64,000 nt of DNA from Elizabethkingia sp. YR214 (lineage in GTDB: Bacteria; Bacteroidota; Bacteroidia; Flavobacteriales; Weeksellaceae), in assembly GCF_003058195.1 (NCBI RefSeq), contig NZ_QBUH01000003.1, forward strand, positions 124,001-188,000. The letters are read 5' to 3'. Positions 17,214 to 26,315 of the stretch are shown here, piece after piece. Under the pieces are notes generated by a model, which was not told the origin of the DNA, made no database searches, and was given only the letters and a program-made list of their open reading frames with translations. The translations under genes were made by a program, and so were the position numbers. How positions within the stretch are numbered: the stretch's first letter is position 1; each line of letters begins with the position of its first letter.

Positions 17214-17585
17214 CTATTTGTTTTTTATACAAAGTGAATAATCCTGCCACCAGTTTTCCAGTTCAGAGATAATAGGGAGCAGAGTTATTCCCAGGTTACT
17301 GAGTTTATACTCTACTTTGGGTGGTACTTCTGCATATATTTTACGGCATATAAGTCCGTTCTCTTCCAATTCGCGTAATTGGGTGGTAAGTGTTCCCTGA
17401 GACATCGAATCCATATCTTTCCGAAGTTCCCCAAATCTTTTAGGACAGCTTTCGGCAATAGATTTCATTATTAATATCTTCCACTTACCACTAATCAGCT
17501 GAAGAGTATTGAGGGCATCATAATTTTTTTCTGATTTTTCTGAATATGTAATACACTCATTCTCTGGATTAGTACTGTTTTCCAT
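17214..17585 (-). CDS. HxlR-family transcriptional regulator
   Basis: 123 residues from the internal ATG at 17585; a longer frame from 17630 would run into the divergent promoter region, so the shorter start is preferred. Winged-helix features: LQLISGKWKILIMKSI, FGELRKDMDSMSQGTLTTQL, then RKIYAEVPPKVEYKLSNLG, the conserved wing of HxlR/YodB proteins. Many relatives sense electrophiles or oxidants through an N-terminal cysteine; Cys near residue 11 (NECITY) and Cys in ESCPKRF are candidates. It is divergent from the MFS exporter at 17664, which it probably controls. Confidence 0.88.
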   Translation of the reverse strand: MENSTNPENECITYSEKSEKNYDALNTLQLISGKWKILIMKSIAESCPKRFGELRKDMDSMSQGTLTTQLRELEENGLICRKIYAEVPPKVEYKLSNLGITLLPIISELENWWQDYSLCIKNK

Positions 17586-17609
17586 ACTATGTATTGTTTT
17601 TTTACCTAC

Positions 17610-17641
17610 TTGACTTTGGCACCTTTTCAATGCTATAATTG
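17610..17641 (+). promoter_or_regulatory. Promoter of the MFS exporter
   Basis: TTGACT (17610-17615), 18 bases, TATAATTG (17634-17641). It resembles a classical -35/-10 pair and also approximates TTG-N21-TAnnTTTG. It lies in the 78-base gap shared with the divergent HxlR gene. Confidence 0.45.
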
Positions 17642-17663
17642 CAGCAAATTTATATATAAAATT

Positions 17664-19073
17664 ATGAAAAGTTTTAGAAATATTGGTGTTTTGCTGTTGC
17701 TGTCCATGAGTATATTTTTAGCTGTAATAGACCTGTTTGTAGTGAATGTTGCTGTACCAAGTATAAAGGAAAGTCTGAACGGAACTAATTCCGGTGCTAT
17801 GTTTATTATTGTTGCTTATGTTCTGGGGTACGCCGCATTTCTTATAACAGGTAGTATTGCCGGCAATACATGGGGTAAGAAAAAAGTATATGCATGGGGA
17901 ATGTTGCTGTTTACAATATTTTCTCTTTTTTGCAGCATTGCACAAACTACATTTCAGCTCAATATATTTAGATTTTTTCAGGGAGTAAGCGCTGCTTTTA
18001 TGGTGCCACAAGGTGTTGGAATGATTCCTTATGTTTTTCCAGACTTTAAGGACCGCACAAAGGCTTTTGGAATTTATGGAAGTATTGCGGGAGCGGCTTC
18101 GGTTATTGGACAATTTCTAGGAGGTTTTTTACCGGAATTGAATATTTGGGGAATTGAAGGCTGGCGGCTTATTTTTATGATCAATATCCCTTTAGGTGGA
18201 ATTGCTTTTGTTCTGAGTATTTTAAAATTAAAAAAAGTACCGGTTATCAAACAAAAATCTTTTGATGGTTTTGGATTACTTTTATTAACTGTCTTTTTGA
18301 TAACCTTAATTTACCCACTCATTGTCGGTGGAGAGTTGCATTGGCCAGTATGGAGTATTGTAATGCTAATGTTTTCCTTTGTTATTCTGCTTCTATTCTA
18401 TTTATATGAAAAGTACAGACTTACAAAACAAAATCCGGTTCTGATTGATGTTAGTCTTTTCTCGCTTAAAGAATTCAATATTGGTATACTGGCAGCAGTG
18501 TTCTATTATATTGCTCAGGATTCTTATTTTTTTCTAAATGCTATTTATCTGCAAAGTCATCTGAACCTTTCCTCTGTACGTGTAGGTAATATGTTTGTGC
18601 TGCAGGGAGTCGGTTATTTTATTGCTTCACTATTCTCAGTAAGGATGGTTATGAAATACGATTATAAAGTGATGCTTGGCGGAAGCTGTATTATGATCGT
18701 GGCTTTGGTGCTTCATATCTGCTACTTTACAAGTGAGCATATCAGCAGTTTTTTAATTTACTTCATACTATTCTTATATGGGATAGGATGCGGAACTATG
18801 CTGCCATCTATGATGACTATGGCACTTCGCAAGATTTCTTCGGACCTTACTGCTTCTGCCTCCGGAGTGTATTTAACCGTACAGCAAGTTTCAATAGCCT
18901 TGGGTGTAAGTATTATTGGCGGAATTTTCTTTCGTTTACTAGGGCAGGAGGGTGATATTTTGAAAGCAACAGTTGCCTATCATTACAGTACTTATGCCAA
19001 TATAGCATCATTAATTATCGTTGGCGGAATATTTTTATTCCTGAGTAGCAGGAGAAATCGAGTTAATGAATAA
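17664..19073 (+). CDS. MFS transporter, DHA2 (EmrB/QacA-type) drug exporter
   Basis: 469 residues from the ATG at 17664; an upstream in-frame ATG at 17589 lies before the promoter and is rejected. The first helix carries LAVIDLFVVNVAVPSIKESL (motif D1 of the DHA family), then FLITGSIAGNTWGKKKVYAWG (motif A region) and GSIAGAASVIGQFLGGFLPE (motif C). About 12-14 hydrophobic segments. Likely a proton-coupled exporter of toxic compounds, with substrate unknown. Paired divergently with the HxlR regulator, a common sensor-exporter layout. Confidence 0.88.
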   Translation: MKSFRNIGVLLLLSMSIFLAVIDLFVVNVAVPSIKESLNGTNSGAMFIIVAYVLGYAAFLITGSIAGNTWGKKKVYAWGMLLFTIFSLFCSIAQTTFQLNIFRFFQGVSAAFMVPQGVGMIPYVFPDFKDRTKAFGIYGSIAGAASVIGQFLGGFLPELNIWGIEGWRLIFMINIPLGGIAFVLSILKLKKVPVIKQKSFDGFGLLLLTVFLITLIYPLIVGGELHWPVWSIVMLMFSFVILLLFYLYEKYRLTKQNPVLIDVSLFSLKEFNIGILAAVFYYIAQDSYFFLNAIYLQSHLNLSSVRVGNMFVLQGVGYFIASLFSVRMVMKYDYKVMLGGSCIMIVALVLHICYFTSEHISSFLIYFILFLYGIGCGTMLPSMMTMALRKISSDLTASASGVYLTVQQVSIALGVSIIGGIFFRLLGQEGDILKATVAYHYSTYANIASLIIVGGIFLFLSSRRNRVNE

Positions 19074-19111
19074 AAAAAATAAAATCTTTTTGATTTTTAG
19101 GTTATTACGTA

Positions 19112-19141
19112 TTGCTAATTCAAAAATAATTTATAATTTTG
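19112..19141 (+). promoter_or_regulatory. Promoter of the rplKAJL operon
   Basis: TTG 19112-19114, 19 bases, TAATTTTG 19134-19141. Predicted start near 19147, giving a leader of about 89 bases. It makes the ribosomal operon independent of nusG. Confidence 0.65.
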
Positions 19142-19154
19142 CAGTCCAAATAGT

Positions 19155-19183
19155 AGGATTAACCATGTGAGAATGTTAATCCT
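19155..19183 (+). promoter_or_regulatory. Hairpin in the rplK leader, possible L1 control site
   Basis: AGGATTAAC (19155-19163) pairs perfectly with GTTAATCCT (19175-19183), 11-base loop CATGTGAGAAT, starting 8 bases into the predicted mRNA. No T run follows, so it is not a terminator. L1 autoregulation through the rplK leader is known in other bacteria; assignment here is inference. Confidence 0.35.
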
Positions 19184-19235
19184 CTGATTTATAAATGCTT
19201 CCACATTATAAATTTAAAATTTTAAAAAAGCTAAA

Positions 19236-19679
19236 ATGGCAAAGAAAGTCTTTAAAATGGTAAAGCTTCAGGTGAAAGGAGGTGCAGCAAACCCTTCTCC
19301 ACCAGTAGGACCTGCTTTAGGTTCTGCAGGTGTTAACATCATGGAGTTTTGTAAGCAATTTAACGGAAGAACTCAAGATAAGCCAGGGCAAGTTTTACCT
19401 GTAGTAATTACAGTTTACGAGGACAAGTCTTTTGAATTCGTAATCAAAACTCCACCTGCAGCAATCCAATTAATGGATGCGGCTAAAATCAAGGGAGGTT
19501 CCGGAGAACCAAACAGAAATAAAGTAGGAAGTGTTTCTTGGGATCAAGTTAAGAAAATAGCAGAGGACAAAATGTCGGATCTTAATTGCTTCACAATGGA
19601 GTCTGCTGTAAGTATGGTTGCAGGTACTGCAAGATCTATGGGTCTTAAAGTAACAGGTACAAATCCGTTTAACGCTTAA
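19236..19679 (+). CDS. rplK: 50S ribosomal protein L11
   Basis: 147 residues. N-terminal domain [20 protein letters not shown] and [19 protein letters not shown]-terminal rRNA-binding domain with [15 protein letters not shown] and the tail [15 protein letters not shown]11 forms the GTPase-associated centre with L10 and L7/L12. First gene of a compact four-gene operon (gap to rplA 11 bases) with its own promoter and leader hairpin. Confidence 0.97.
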   Translation: MAKKVFKMVKLQVKGGAANPSPPVGPALGSAGVNIMEFCKQFNGRTQDKPGQVLPVVITVYEDKSFEFVIKTPPAAIQLMDAAKIKGGSGEPNRNKVGSVSWDQVKKIAEDKMSDLNCFTMESAVSMVAGTARSMGLKVTGTNPFNA

Positions 19680-19690
19680 AAATTGATTTC

Positions 19691-20383
19691 ATGGCAACAT
19701 TGACAAAAAAACAAAAAGAAGCTGCAAGCAAAATCGAAAAAAACAAAGTATACTCTTTAGAAGAAGCTTCTGCTTTAGTAAAAGAAGTAAACACTGCTAA
19801 GTTCGACGCTTCAGTAGATATCGCCGTAAGATTAGGCGTAGACCCAAGAAAAGCTAACCAAATGGTAAGAGGTGTTGTATCTCTTCCTCACGGTACTGGT
19901 AAAGATGTAAGAGTTCTTGCTCTTGTAACTCCAGATAAAGAAGCAGAAGCTAAAGCTGCTGGTGCTGACTATGTAGGTCTTGACGAATATTTAGATAAAA
20001 TCAAAGGAGGTTGGACAGATGTTGACGTTATCGTTACTATGCCAGCTGTAATGGGTAAATTAGGTCCATTAGGACGTGTATTAGGTCCAAGAGGTTTAAT
20101 GCCAAACCCTAAATCAGGAACTGTAACTTTAGAAGTTGGTAAGGCTGTATCTGAAGTGAAGTCTGGTAAAATTGATTTTAAAGTAGATAAATATGGTATT
20201 ATCCATGCTGCAATTGGTAAAGTATCTTTCGATGCTGAAAAAATCAGAGAAAACGCTCAGGAATTAATCCAGACGTTACTTAAATTGAAGCCAACTGCTG
20301 CTAAAGGAACTTATGTAAAGAGTATCTATATCTCTTCTACAATGAGTCCAGGTATTGCGATTGATTCTAAATCTGTAAACTAA
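19691..20383 (+). CDS. rplA: 50S ribosomal protein L1
   Basis: 230 residues. Domain I segments ([20 protein letters not shown]; the C-terminal [17 protein letters not shown]) flank domain II (about 68-160) with [10 protein letters not shown]. It forms the L1 stalk that guides tRNA exit and represses its own operon in many bacteria by binding mRNA. It is 13 bases from rplJ. Confidence 0.97.
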   Translation: MATLTKKQKEAASKIEKNKVYSLEEASALVKEVNTAKFDASVDIAVRLGVDPRKANQMVRGVVSLPHGTGKDVRVLALVTPDKEAEAKAAGADYVGLDEYLDKIKGGWTDVDVIVTMPAVMGKLGPLGRVLGPRGLMPNPKSGTVTLEVGKAVSEVKSGKIDFKVDKYGIIHAAIGKVSFDAEKIRENAQELIQTLLKLKPTAAKGTYVKSIYISSTMSPGIAIDSKSVN

Positions 20384-20396
20384 AATCTGAAGAACA

Positions 20397-20984
20397 ATGA
20401 CTAAAGAAGAAAAAGTACTAGTAATACAAGAGATCAAAGAATTGCTACAAGACGCAAAAGCTGTTTATGTAGCTGATCTTGAAGGATTGAATGCTTCTCA
20501 GACTTCAGATTTCAGAAGACAAGCTTTCAAAAACAACGTTCAATTAAGAGTAGTAAAAAATACATTGCTTCAAAAAGCAATGGAGCAAATCGAAGGGATA
20601 GATTATTCTGAGATGTTTGAAACATTCAAAGGTAACTCTACTTTAATGATTGCTGATACTGCAAACGCTCCTGCAAAACTTATCCAAGGTTTCAGAAAGA
20701 ATGCTGAGAAACCAGCTTTGAAATCTGCTTATTTGCAAGAAACTTTCTATATCGGAGATAACCAATTATCTGCTCTAGCTAACATCAAGTCTAGAGAGGA
20801 AATGATCGGAGAAATCATCGGATTACTTCAGTCTCCAATCCAGAGAGTTGTTTCTGCTCTACAGAACAAACCAGAAACTGTTGAAGCTAAAGCTGAAGAA
20901 GCAGCAGCTCCTGCAGTTGAAGAAACAGTTGCTCCTGAGGCAGCAGCTGAAAGCACTGACGCTCCTGAAGCAAGTGCTGAATAA
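20397..20984 (+). CDS. rplJ: 50S ribosomal protein L10 with acidic C-terminal extension
   Basis: 195 residues. The rRNA-binding N-terminal domain contains KAVYVADLEGLNASQTSDFR and LRVVKNTLLQKA, followed by the L7/L12-binding helix (about 140-162). After residue 163 comes an Ala/Glu/Pro-rich tail of about 30 residues (for example VEETVAPEAAAESTDAPE), longer than in E. coli L10 (165 residues). The gap to rplA is only 13 bases, so the usual long L10 leader is absent. It anchors L7/L12 dimers to the stalk. Confidence 0.95.
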   Translation: MTKEEKVLVIQEIKELLQDAKAVYVADLEGLNASQTSDFRRQAFKNNVQLRVVKNTLLQKAMEQIEGIDYSEMFETFKGNSTLMIADTANAPAKLIQGFRKNAEKPALKSAYLQETFYIGDNQLSALANIKSREEMIGEIIGLLQSPIQRVVSALQNKPETVEAKAEEAAAPAVEETVAPEAAAESTDAPEASAE

Positions 20985-21034
20985 TAGACACTCAAGAAAA
21001 AATATAATCGTTCAACAATTTAAAACATTTAAAA

Positions 21035-21403
21035 ATGTCAGATTTAAAAAATTTAGCGGAAACGCTTGTTAACCTTACTGTAAAAGACGTAAACGAATTA
21101 GCTGCTATCCTTAAGGATGAGTACGGAATTGAGCCTGCTGCTGCTGCTGTAGTTGTAGCTGCTGGTGGAGCTGGTGAAGCTGCTGAAGAAAAGACTGAAT
21201 TCGACGTAATTCTTAAGTCTGCAGGTGCTTCTAAATTAGCTATCGTTAAATTAGTTAAAGATTTAACTGGTGCTGGTCTTAAAGAAGCTAAAGATATCGT
21301 TGATGGAGCTCCGGCTGCAATCAAAGAAGGTGTATCTAAAGACGAAGCAGAAGCTCTTAAGAAGCAACTTGAAGAAGCTGGTGCTGAAGTTGAATTGAAA
21401 TAA
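21035..21403 (+). CDS. rplL: 50S ribosomal protein L7/L12
   Basis: 122 residues: an N-terminal dimerisation domain ([20 protein letters not shown]), an Ala/Gly hinge (about 36-52) and the C-terminal factor-binding domain ([20 protein letters not shown]). It recruits translation GTPases. It is followed at once by a strong terminator and then lpxK on the other strand, so rpoB is not next to it as it is in most bacteria. Confidence 0.97.
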   Translation: MSDLKNLAETLVNLTVKDVNELAAILKDEYGIEPAAAAVVVAAGGAGEAAEEKTEFDVILKSAGASKLAIVKLVKDLTGAGLKEAKDIVDGAPAAIKEGVSKDEAEALKKQLEEAGAEVELK

Positions 21404-21420
21404 TTCATTTTACATACAAA

Positions 21421-21452
21421 AAAAAGACTGCTGCAAAGCGGTCTTTTTTTGT
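21421..21452 (+). terminator. Terminator of rplKAJL
   Basis: 12-bp stem (21421-21432 with 21437-21448, one G-T wobble), loop GCAA, then further T residues. Confidence 0.8.
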
Positions 21453-21568
21453 TTATGAACATAACATTATAAAGTTTACTTATTAGTGTCTTATATGATG
21501 AAAGAACAAAAAATAAATCCTTACTTCATTGGAGTAAGGATTTTATTATAGCTTTATATAAGGTGTTA

Positions 21569-22600
21569 TTACTGCTTCTTTTCAGAATATGCCAGTATCA
21601 TCTCATTAAATTCATTTTTCTTGTCTATAACCACATTTATGGGCCAATAATAGAGTTTGTCCCGAAGGTAATCGAAAGTCTTCAGACGAACATAATCTTT
21701 TTCAGTGGTTAAGATCAGTTTATATTCGCCCAGCTTTTTATACTCACTGGCAATTTTCTTAATATCTTCTTCAGTAAATGAATGATGATCCTTGAATTTA
21801 AGATGCTTTACGCGCTGTGAATATTTGCTTAGTTCTTTTAGCAAGTGTTTAGGATTTGCAATTCCTGTAATTAGTAGAATATCGTAATAGTCTAAGTTGT
21901 TTGTTGGTAAATATTTGTCTTTAGAGTATACTTCATCTGCATAATCAATGGAGGTGAAAAACACTTTCTGACCGTACTGTGGTTTTATTCTGGAAATATA
22001 ATATTGCTTCTTTTCCTCTGTCAAATCTTCAGGACATTTTGTTACCAGAATCATATTTGCCCTTTTATAGCCACTTCTGGACTCGCGCAGATCTCCTGCA
22101 GGGAGTACAAAGTCTTTAAAGAAAGGGTCCGAATAATCTGTCAATAAAATATTGAAGCCCGGCTTTATATAACGATGCTGATAGCTGTCATCCAATACAA
22201 GAACATTAAGATCCATATCTTCTATTAGTTTTCTTGCGCCAAAAACACGGTCTTCACAAACAGCGATAACAATGCGGTTTTTAAAACGTTCGAACAACTG
22301 CATTGCTTCATCTCCAACCAGTTTATAGGTAGATTCGTAGTTCACGACTTCATAGCCTTTGGTATGTCGTCCGTAGCCACGTGATAAAACTCCGGTGCGC
22401 TTCTGATGTTTGGAGAGAATATCTGCCAGATACATAACGATTGGAGACTTACCGGTTCCACCCACAGAAAGATTACCCACGCCTATAATTGGAGTACGGA
22501 ATTTTTTGCTGGAAAGTATGCCTATATTAAAAAATAAATTCCGGACAGAGGTTACAAAACCATAGCCCAGAGAAAAAGGGTAGAGGTACCATCTCTTCAT
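21569..22600 (-). CDS. lpxK: Tetraacyldisaccharide 4'-kinase
   Basis: 343 residues. Phosphorylates the lipid A disaccharide precursor at the 4' position at the inner membrane. The Walker A motif is GNLSVGGTGKSPIVMYL (about residue 43); also RGYGRHTKGY, VCEDRVFGA and VLDDSYQHRYIKPGFNILLTD, all LpxK hallmarks. The N-terminus is hydrophobic (LYPFSLGYGFVTSVRNLFF), consistent with monotopic membrane attachment. Single-gene unit. The only lipid A gene in this window. Confidence 0.95.
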   Translation of the reverse strand: MKRWYLYPFSLGYGFVTSVRNLFFNIGILSSKKFRTPIIGVGNLSVGGTGKSPIVMYLADILSKHQKRTGVLSRGYGRHTKGYEVVNYESTYKLVGDEAMQLFERFKNRIVIAVCEDRVFGARKLIEDMDLNVLVLDDSYQHRYIKPGFNILLTDYSDPFFKDFVLPAGDLRESRSGYKRANMILVTKCPEDLTEEKKQYYISRIKPQYGQKVFFTSIDYADEVYSKDKYLPTNNLDYYDILLITGIANPKHLLKELSKYSQRVKHLKFKDHHSFTEEDIKKIASEYKKLGEYKLILTTEKDYVRLKTFDYLRDKLYYWPINVVIDKKNEFNEMILAYSEKKQ

Positions 22601-22846
22601 AACTGCAAAAATAGAACTTTATTATCAATATTTAGGACTCTGAAAGATGAATTTAAATAGTTTGTATATCATTACGTTAAATATCTCCGAACGTCTGATA
22701 TTGCCTGCTGTAAGAGCTTTTCATATTTAATTGAAGTGTGAATTGAGATGGGCTTGTAGTTTGAATTTAATCTTCTGTATTATATTGTACAGAACGAAAG
22801 CGATACATTGCTATATTCATTCGTATATTTGCAAAAATCTAAGAAT

Positions 22847-23704
22847 ATGATTTTATCTATGACAGGCTTCGGCAGAGCAGAAGGTATATGCGGAGGCAAG
22901 AAGATAAGTATTGACGTAAAGTCGCTAAACAGTAAAGGTTTCGACTTAAATCTTAAAATTCCTTTTCGCTATAAAGAAAAAGAATTTGATATCCGTAAAA
23001 TATTAAGCGAAAGAATAGTTCGTGGTAAAGTGGATTTCTATTTAAACGTAGAAATTATCGATGGTAAGACCGATACAACTCTTAATAAAGATGTTATCAG
23101 AGCCTACATGGACGAACTTTCAGATATCGTTACAGCTGCTGACAGAGTAGAACTTCTTAAAATTGCAACAAAGCTTCCTGATGCTGTTTCTACATCCAAT
23201 TCAGAACTTACCGAAGAAGAATGGAGCGAATTGTTGTTGATTATAGAAAAAGCCATCGATAACTTTATAGACTTCAGAATTACAGAAGGTAAATCTCTGG
23301 AAACTGAACTTAGGTCTTATGTTAAAAATATTGAAAACAACCTTACCCTTGTCGCTCCCTTTGAAGAGGCAAGAATAGAGGTGACCAAAGAAAGAATGCT
23401 AAACAATCTTAAGGATTTCAGAGATGTGGATGAAAGTCGTTTCTATCAGGAACTGACTTACTATGTAGAAAAGCTTGATATTTCCGAAGAAAAAGTGAGA
23501 TTGGCTCAACACTGCAAATATTTTACTGAGGTACTGAATGAAGAGGATAATAATGGTAAGAAACTAGGATTTATCTCTCAGGAAATAGGCCGTGAAATTA
23601 ATACTTTGGGTTCTAAAGCAAATCATCAGGAAATCCAGAAGCTGGTAGTACAGATGAAGGATGATTTAGAAAAAATTAAAGAACAAAGTCTTAACGTACT
23701 TTAG
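22847..23704 (+). CDS. YicC/YloC-family endoribonuclease
   Basis: 285 residues from the ATG at 22847; an in-frame ATG at 22808 lies upstream of a TATATTTG -7 element (22824-22831), so the later start (MILSMTGFGRAEG) is chosen. N-terminal YicC-like domain (about 1-150) and DUF1732 C-terminal domain containing EKVRLAQHCKYFTEVL and KLGFISQEIGREINTLGSKA, which match YicC/YloC RNases closely. It begins a run of co-oriented genes (methyltransferase, gmk, nadA); YicC next to gmk is a widely conserved pairing. Confidence 0.92.
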   Translation: MILSMTGFGRAEGICGGKKISIDVKSLNSKGFDLNLKIPFRYKEKEFDIRKILSERIVRGKVDFYLNVEIIDGKTDTTLNKDVIRAYMDELSDIVTAADRVELLKIATKLPDAVSTSNSELTEEEWSELLLIIEKAIDNFIDFRITEGKSLETELRSYVKNIENNLTLVAPFEEARIEVTKERMLNNLKDFRDVDESRFYQELTYYVEKLDISEEKVRLAQHCKYFTEVLNEEDNNGKKLGFISQEIGREINTLGSKANHQEIQKLVVQMKDDLEKIKEQSLNVL

Positions 23705-23785
23705 AATACTGATATAATCAGCTCTTCTATAATGGAAGAGCTTTTTACCGGGCTAACAGAATATAAAACATAAAAGAATAGTGTT

Positions 23786-24553
23786 ATGGCATGGAATCCG
23801 GATATTTACGAGAAATTTAAAAATGAACGTTATCTACCTTTCTACGATCTGCTAAGTTTGGTTCAGGTGAAAGAAAACCTGAAAGTTATAGATCTTGGAT
23901 GTGGAACGGGAGAGCTGACAGCCAAACTGGCAAAAGAATTACCCGGAAGCAAAGTCCTGGGTATTGATTCTTCTGCCGAGATGTTGCAAAAAGCGAGAGC
24001 TTATGCAGAAGATGATCTTCACTTTCAGCAAAGAGATATAGAACAAGCTCTTTCTGATGGAGAGAAGTATGATCTGGTTTTTTCCAATGCAGCATTGCAA
24101 TGGCTGAACGAGCATGAAATAGTTTTTCCTAAGGTGATTGGCTTGCTTGAAAAAGGCGGGCAGGTAGCAATACAAATCCCTTCCAATCATGATCATTTTA
24201 CACACAGACTGATAAGAGATCTTGCATCCGAATCTCCATACAAAGAAGCATTGAACTCATGGGTTAGACCATTGACTGTGCTAAAGATAGAAGATTATGG
24301 TAAAATCTTTTTCGAAAATGGTCTTAGTGATATCTGTGTCTTCGAAAAAATATATCCACACATCCTTCCAAATGCAGATGCTCTATATGAGTGGACATCA
24401 GGTACGGCATTGATTCCCTATATGGAAAAACTTCCGGAGCACTTACAGGAACAGTTCAAAGACGAGTATATTAACCGGTTACGTATAGAATTCCCGGAAT
24501 CGCCTGTATTTTATCCCTTCAAAAGAATACTGATGTCCGGTATCTTAAGCTAA
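23786..24553 (+). CDS. SAM-dependent methyltransferase, trans-aconitate 2-methyltransferase-like
   Basis: 255 residues. SAM-binding motif I is KVIDLGCGTGELTAKLA (about residue 34), motif II LGIDSSAEMLQKA, and SNAALQWLNEHEIVFPKV matches the Tam family, which methylates trans-aconitate. The opening WNPDIYEKFKNERYLPFYDL is the Tam signature that contacts the substrate. It lies between YicC and gmk, which normally adjoin, so it seems to be an insertion into that pair. The true substrate is not certain from sequence. Confidence 0.8.
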   Translation: MAWNPDIYEKFKNERYLPFYDLLSLVQVKENLKVIDLGCGTGELTAKLAKELPGSKVLGIDSSAEMLQKARAYAEDDLHFQQRDIEQALSDGEKYDLVFSNAALQWLNEHEIVFPKVIGLLEKGGQVAIQIPSNHDHFTHRLIRDLASESPYKEALNSWVRPLTVLKIEDYGKIFFENGLSDICVFEKIYPHILPNADALYEWTSGTALIPYMEKLPEHLQEQFKDEYINRLRIEFPESPVFYPFKRILMSGILS

Positions 24554-24615
24554 AAAAATAAAAGAAAAGTAATAACGATTATTGACCGTTTCATACGATC
24601 AATCAATACAATATA

Positions 24616-25179
24616 ATGAATAAAGTAATCATATTTTCAGCGCCATCAGGAAGTGGCAAAACTACATTGGTAAAGCATTGTTTAGGACAATTTCCTAAAC
24701 TCCAATTTTCAATTTCTGCAACAACCCGTGCTCCTCGTGGAGAAGAAAAACACGGAATAGATTATTTCTTCCATACACCAGAGGATTTCAGACAGAAAAT
24801 AGCTGAAAATGCATTTGTAGAATTTGAAGAAGTATATACTGATAAGTATTATGGTACGCTGAAAACAGAAGTAGAAAGAATATGGAACTACGGAAACGTA
24901 GTTATATTTGATGTAGATGTAAAGGGAGGTGTTAATCTGAAAAAGATATTTGGAGAACAAGCTCTATCTATATTCATTGCACCGCCTTCCATTGAGGAGC
25001 TGGAGCAAAGACTAATTAAAAGAAACACGGAAGATGCAGAAACTATTAAAATCCGTGTTGCTAAAGCTGAAGAAGAGATGGCCTATGCAAAGGACTTTGA
25101 TAAAGTAGTGGTAAATGATGATCTCGAAAAAGCAAAAGAAGAAATTGAAGAGCTGATTCAGGCATTCATTAAAGCATAA
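24616..25179 (+). CDS. gmk: Guanylate kinase
   Basis: 187 residues. The P loop [15 protein letters not shown] is at residue 7. The GMP-binding region has [20 protein letters not shown], and [11 protein letters not shown] and [14 protein letters not shown] follow; [17 protein letters not shown] is the lid region. It converts GMP to GDP with ATP. Normal length; ATG start. Same strand as YicC and nadA, with a 62-base gap from the methyltransferase. Confidence 0.97.
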   Translation: MNKVIIFSAPSGSGKTTLVKHCLGQFPKLQFSISATTRAPRGEEKHGIDYFFHTPEDFRQKIAENAFVEFEEVYTDKYYGTLKTEVERIWNYGNVVIFDVDVKGGVNLKKIFGEQALSIFIAPPSIEELEQRLIKRNTEDAETIKIRVAKAEEEMAYAKDFDKVVVNDDLEKAKEEIEELIQAFIKA

Positions 25180-25220
25180 AAATTAGTACCTTTAACTATA
25201 CAATAAAGAACACGTTACTT

Positions 25221-26237
25221 ATGAACGAAACGCTGGAACAAGCAAAATCCAATCTTCCTGTACAGGGATTTTTAAAATATAAGGATCTGATTATTCCTCA
25301 GGGAGAAGAGCTGAAACAAGCTATTCTGGATTTGAAGAAAGAAAAGAATGCAGTTATTCTGGCTCATTACTACCAGCCGGGAGAGATTCAGGATATAGCT
25401 GATTTCTTAGGAGATTCTTTGCAATTAGCACGTCAGGCAAAAGAAACGAATGCCGACATGATTGCTTTTTGTGGAGTACATTTTATGGCAGAGGCTGCAA
25501 AAATCCTTAACCCTACTAAAAAAGTTGTTTTACCAGATACATTAGCAGGCTGCTCATTAGCCGATGGTTGTAGTGGAGAAGGACTTCGTAAAATGCGTGA
25601 AAAGCATCCGAATGCTTTAATTGCTACTTATATCAATTGTAATGCTGAGACTAAAGCAGAGAGTGATATTATTGTAACAAGCTCCAATGCTGAAACAATT
25701 ATCAACGCTCTGCCAACAGATCGCCCGATTATCTTTGCTCCGGACAAAAATCTGGGAAGATATCTGTCTAAAAAGACAGGACGAGATATGATCTTGTGGG
25801 ATGGGAGCTGTATAGTACACGAAGCATTTTCAATGGAACGTATTGCAAAACAATTGGCAGATCATCCTAATGCAAAGCTTATAGCCCATCCGGAAAGTGA
25901 AACACCGGTACTGGATTTAGCTCACTTTATCGGATCTACTTCTGCGTTGTTAGATTATGTACAAAAAGACGATTGTCAAGAATTTATTATTGCTACGGAA
26001 GAAGGAATTCTGCATGAAATGAAAAAACGTGCACCGCATAAAACCTTAATTCCGGCATTGGTATTCGATGAAAGTTGTAATTGCTCCGAATGTTTCTATA
26101 TGAAAAGAAATACAATGGAAAAATTATACCTGTGTATGAAGTATGAATTACCAGAGATTTTAATTGACGAAGAATTGCGTTTAAAGGCATTAAAGCCAAT
26201 TGAAGCGATGCTGGATCTGTCGAAGAGCATAAAATAA
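25221..26237 (+). CDS. nadA: Quinolinate synthase
   Basis: 338 residues. Iron-sulfur enzyme that condenses iminoaspartate with dihydroxyacetone phosphate to quinolinate in de novo NAD synthesis. Three homologous repeats are visible, with [20 protein letters not shown] at about residue 41 and [16 protein letters not shown]. Cluster cysteines fit positions in [17 protein letters not shown] and the C-terminal CNCSECFYM. nadB and nadC are not nearby. A perfect hairpin terminator follows the stop. Confidence 0.96.
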   Translation: MNETLEQAKSNLPVQGFLKYKDLIIPQGEELKQAILDLKKEKNAVILAHYYQPGEIQDIADFLGDSLQLARQAKETNADMIAFCGVHFMAEAAKILNPTKKVVLPDTLAGCSLADGCSGEGLRKMREKHPNALIATYINCNAETKAESDIIVTSSNAETIINALPTDRPIIFAPDKNLGRYLSKKTGRDMILWDGSCIVHEAFSMERIAKQLADHPNAKLIAHPESETPVLDLAHFIGSTSALLDYVQKDDCQEFIIATEEGILHEMKKRAPHKTLIPALVFDESCNCSECFYMKRNTMEKLYLCMKYELPEILIDEELRLKALKPIEAMLDLSKSIK

Positions 26238-26264
26238 GATTCAAACAAACTATTAAAAAATATT

Positions 26265-26300
26265 AAAAAAGTTTTGTTCAGTAATTGGCAAAACTTTTTT
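26265..26300 (+). terminator. Terminator of nadA, abutting folB
   Basis: 12-bp perfect inverted repeat (26265-26276 with 26289-26300), 12-base loop, ending in six T. It ends 15 bases before the folB ATG and overlaps the alternative upstream folB start. Confidence 0.65.
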
Positions 26301-26315
26301 AGTTTTATAAGTATT

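Noticed and set aside
20300-20400. L10 leader regulatory RNA before rplJ
   Set aside because: Only 13 bases separate rplA and rplJ, too short for the known leader structure.
22808-22846. Upstream ATG of YicC
   Set aside because: It precedes the TATATTTG element, so it would lie outside the transcript; the homologous start is the next ATG.
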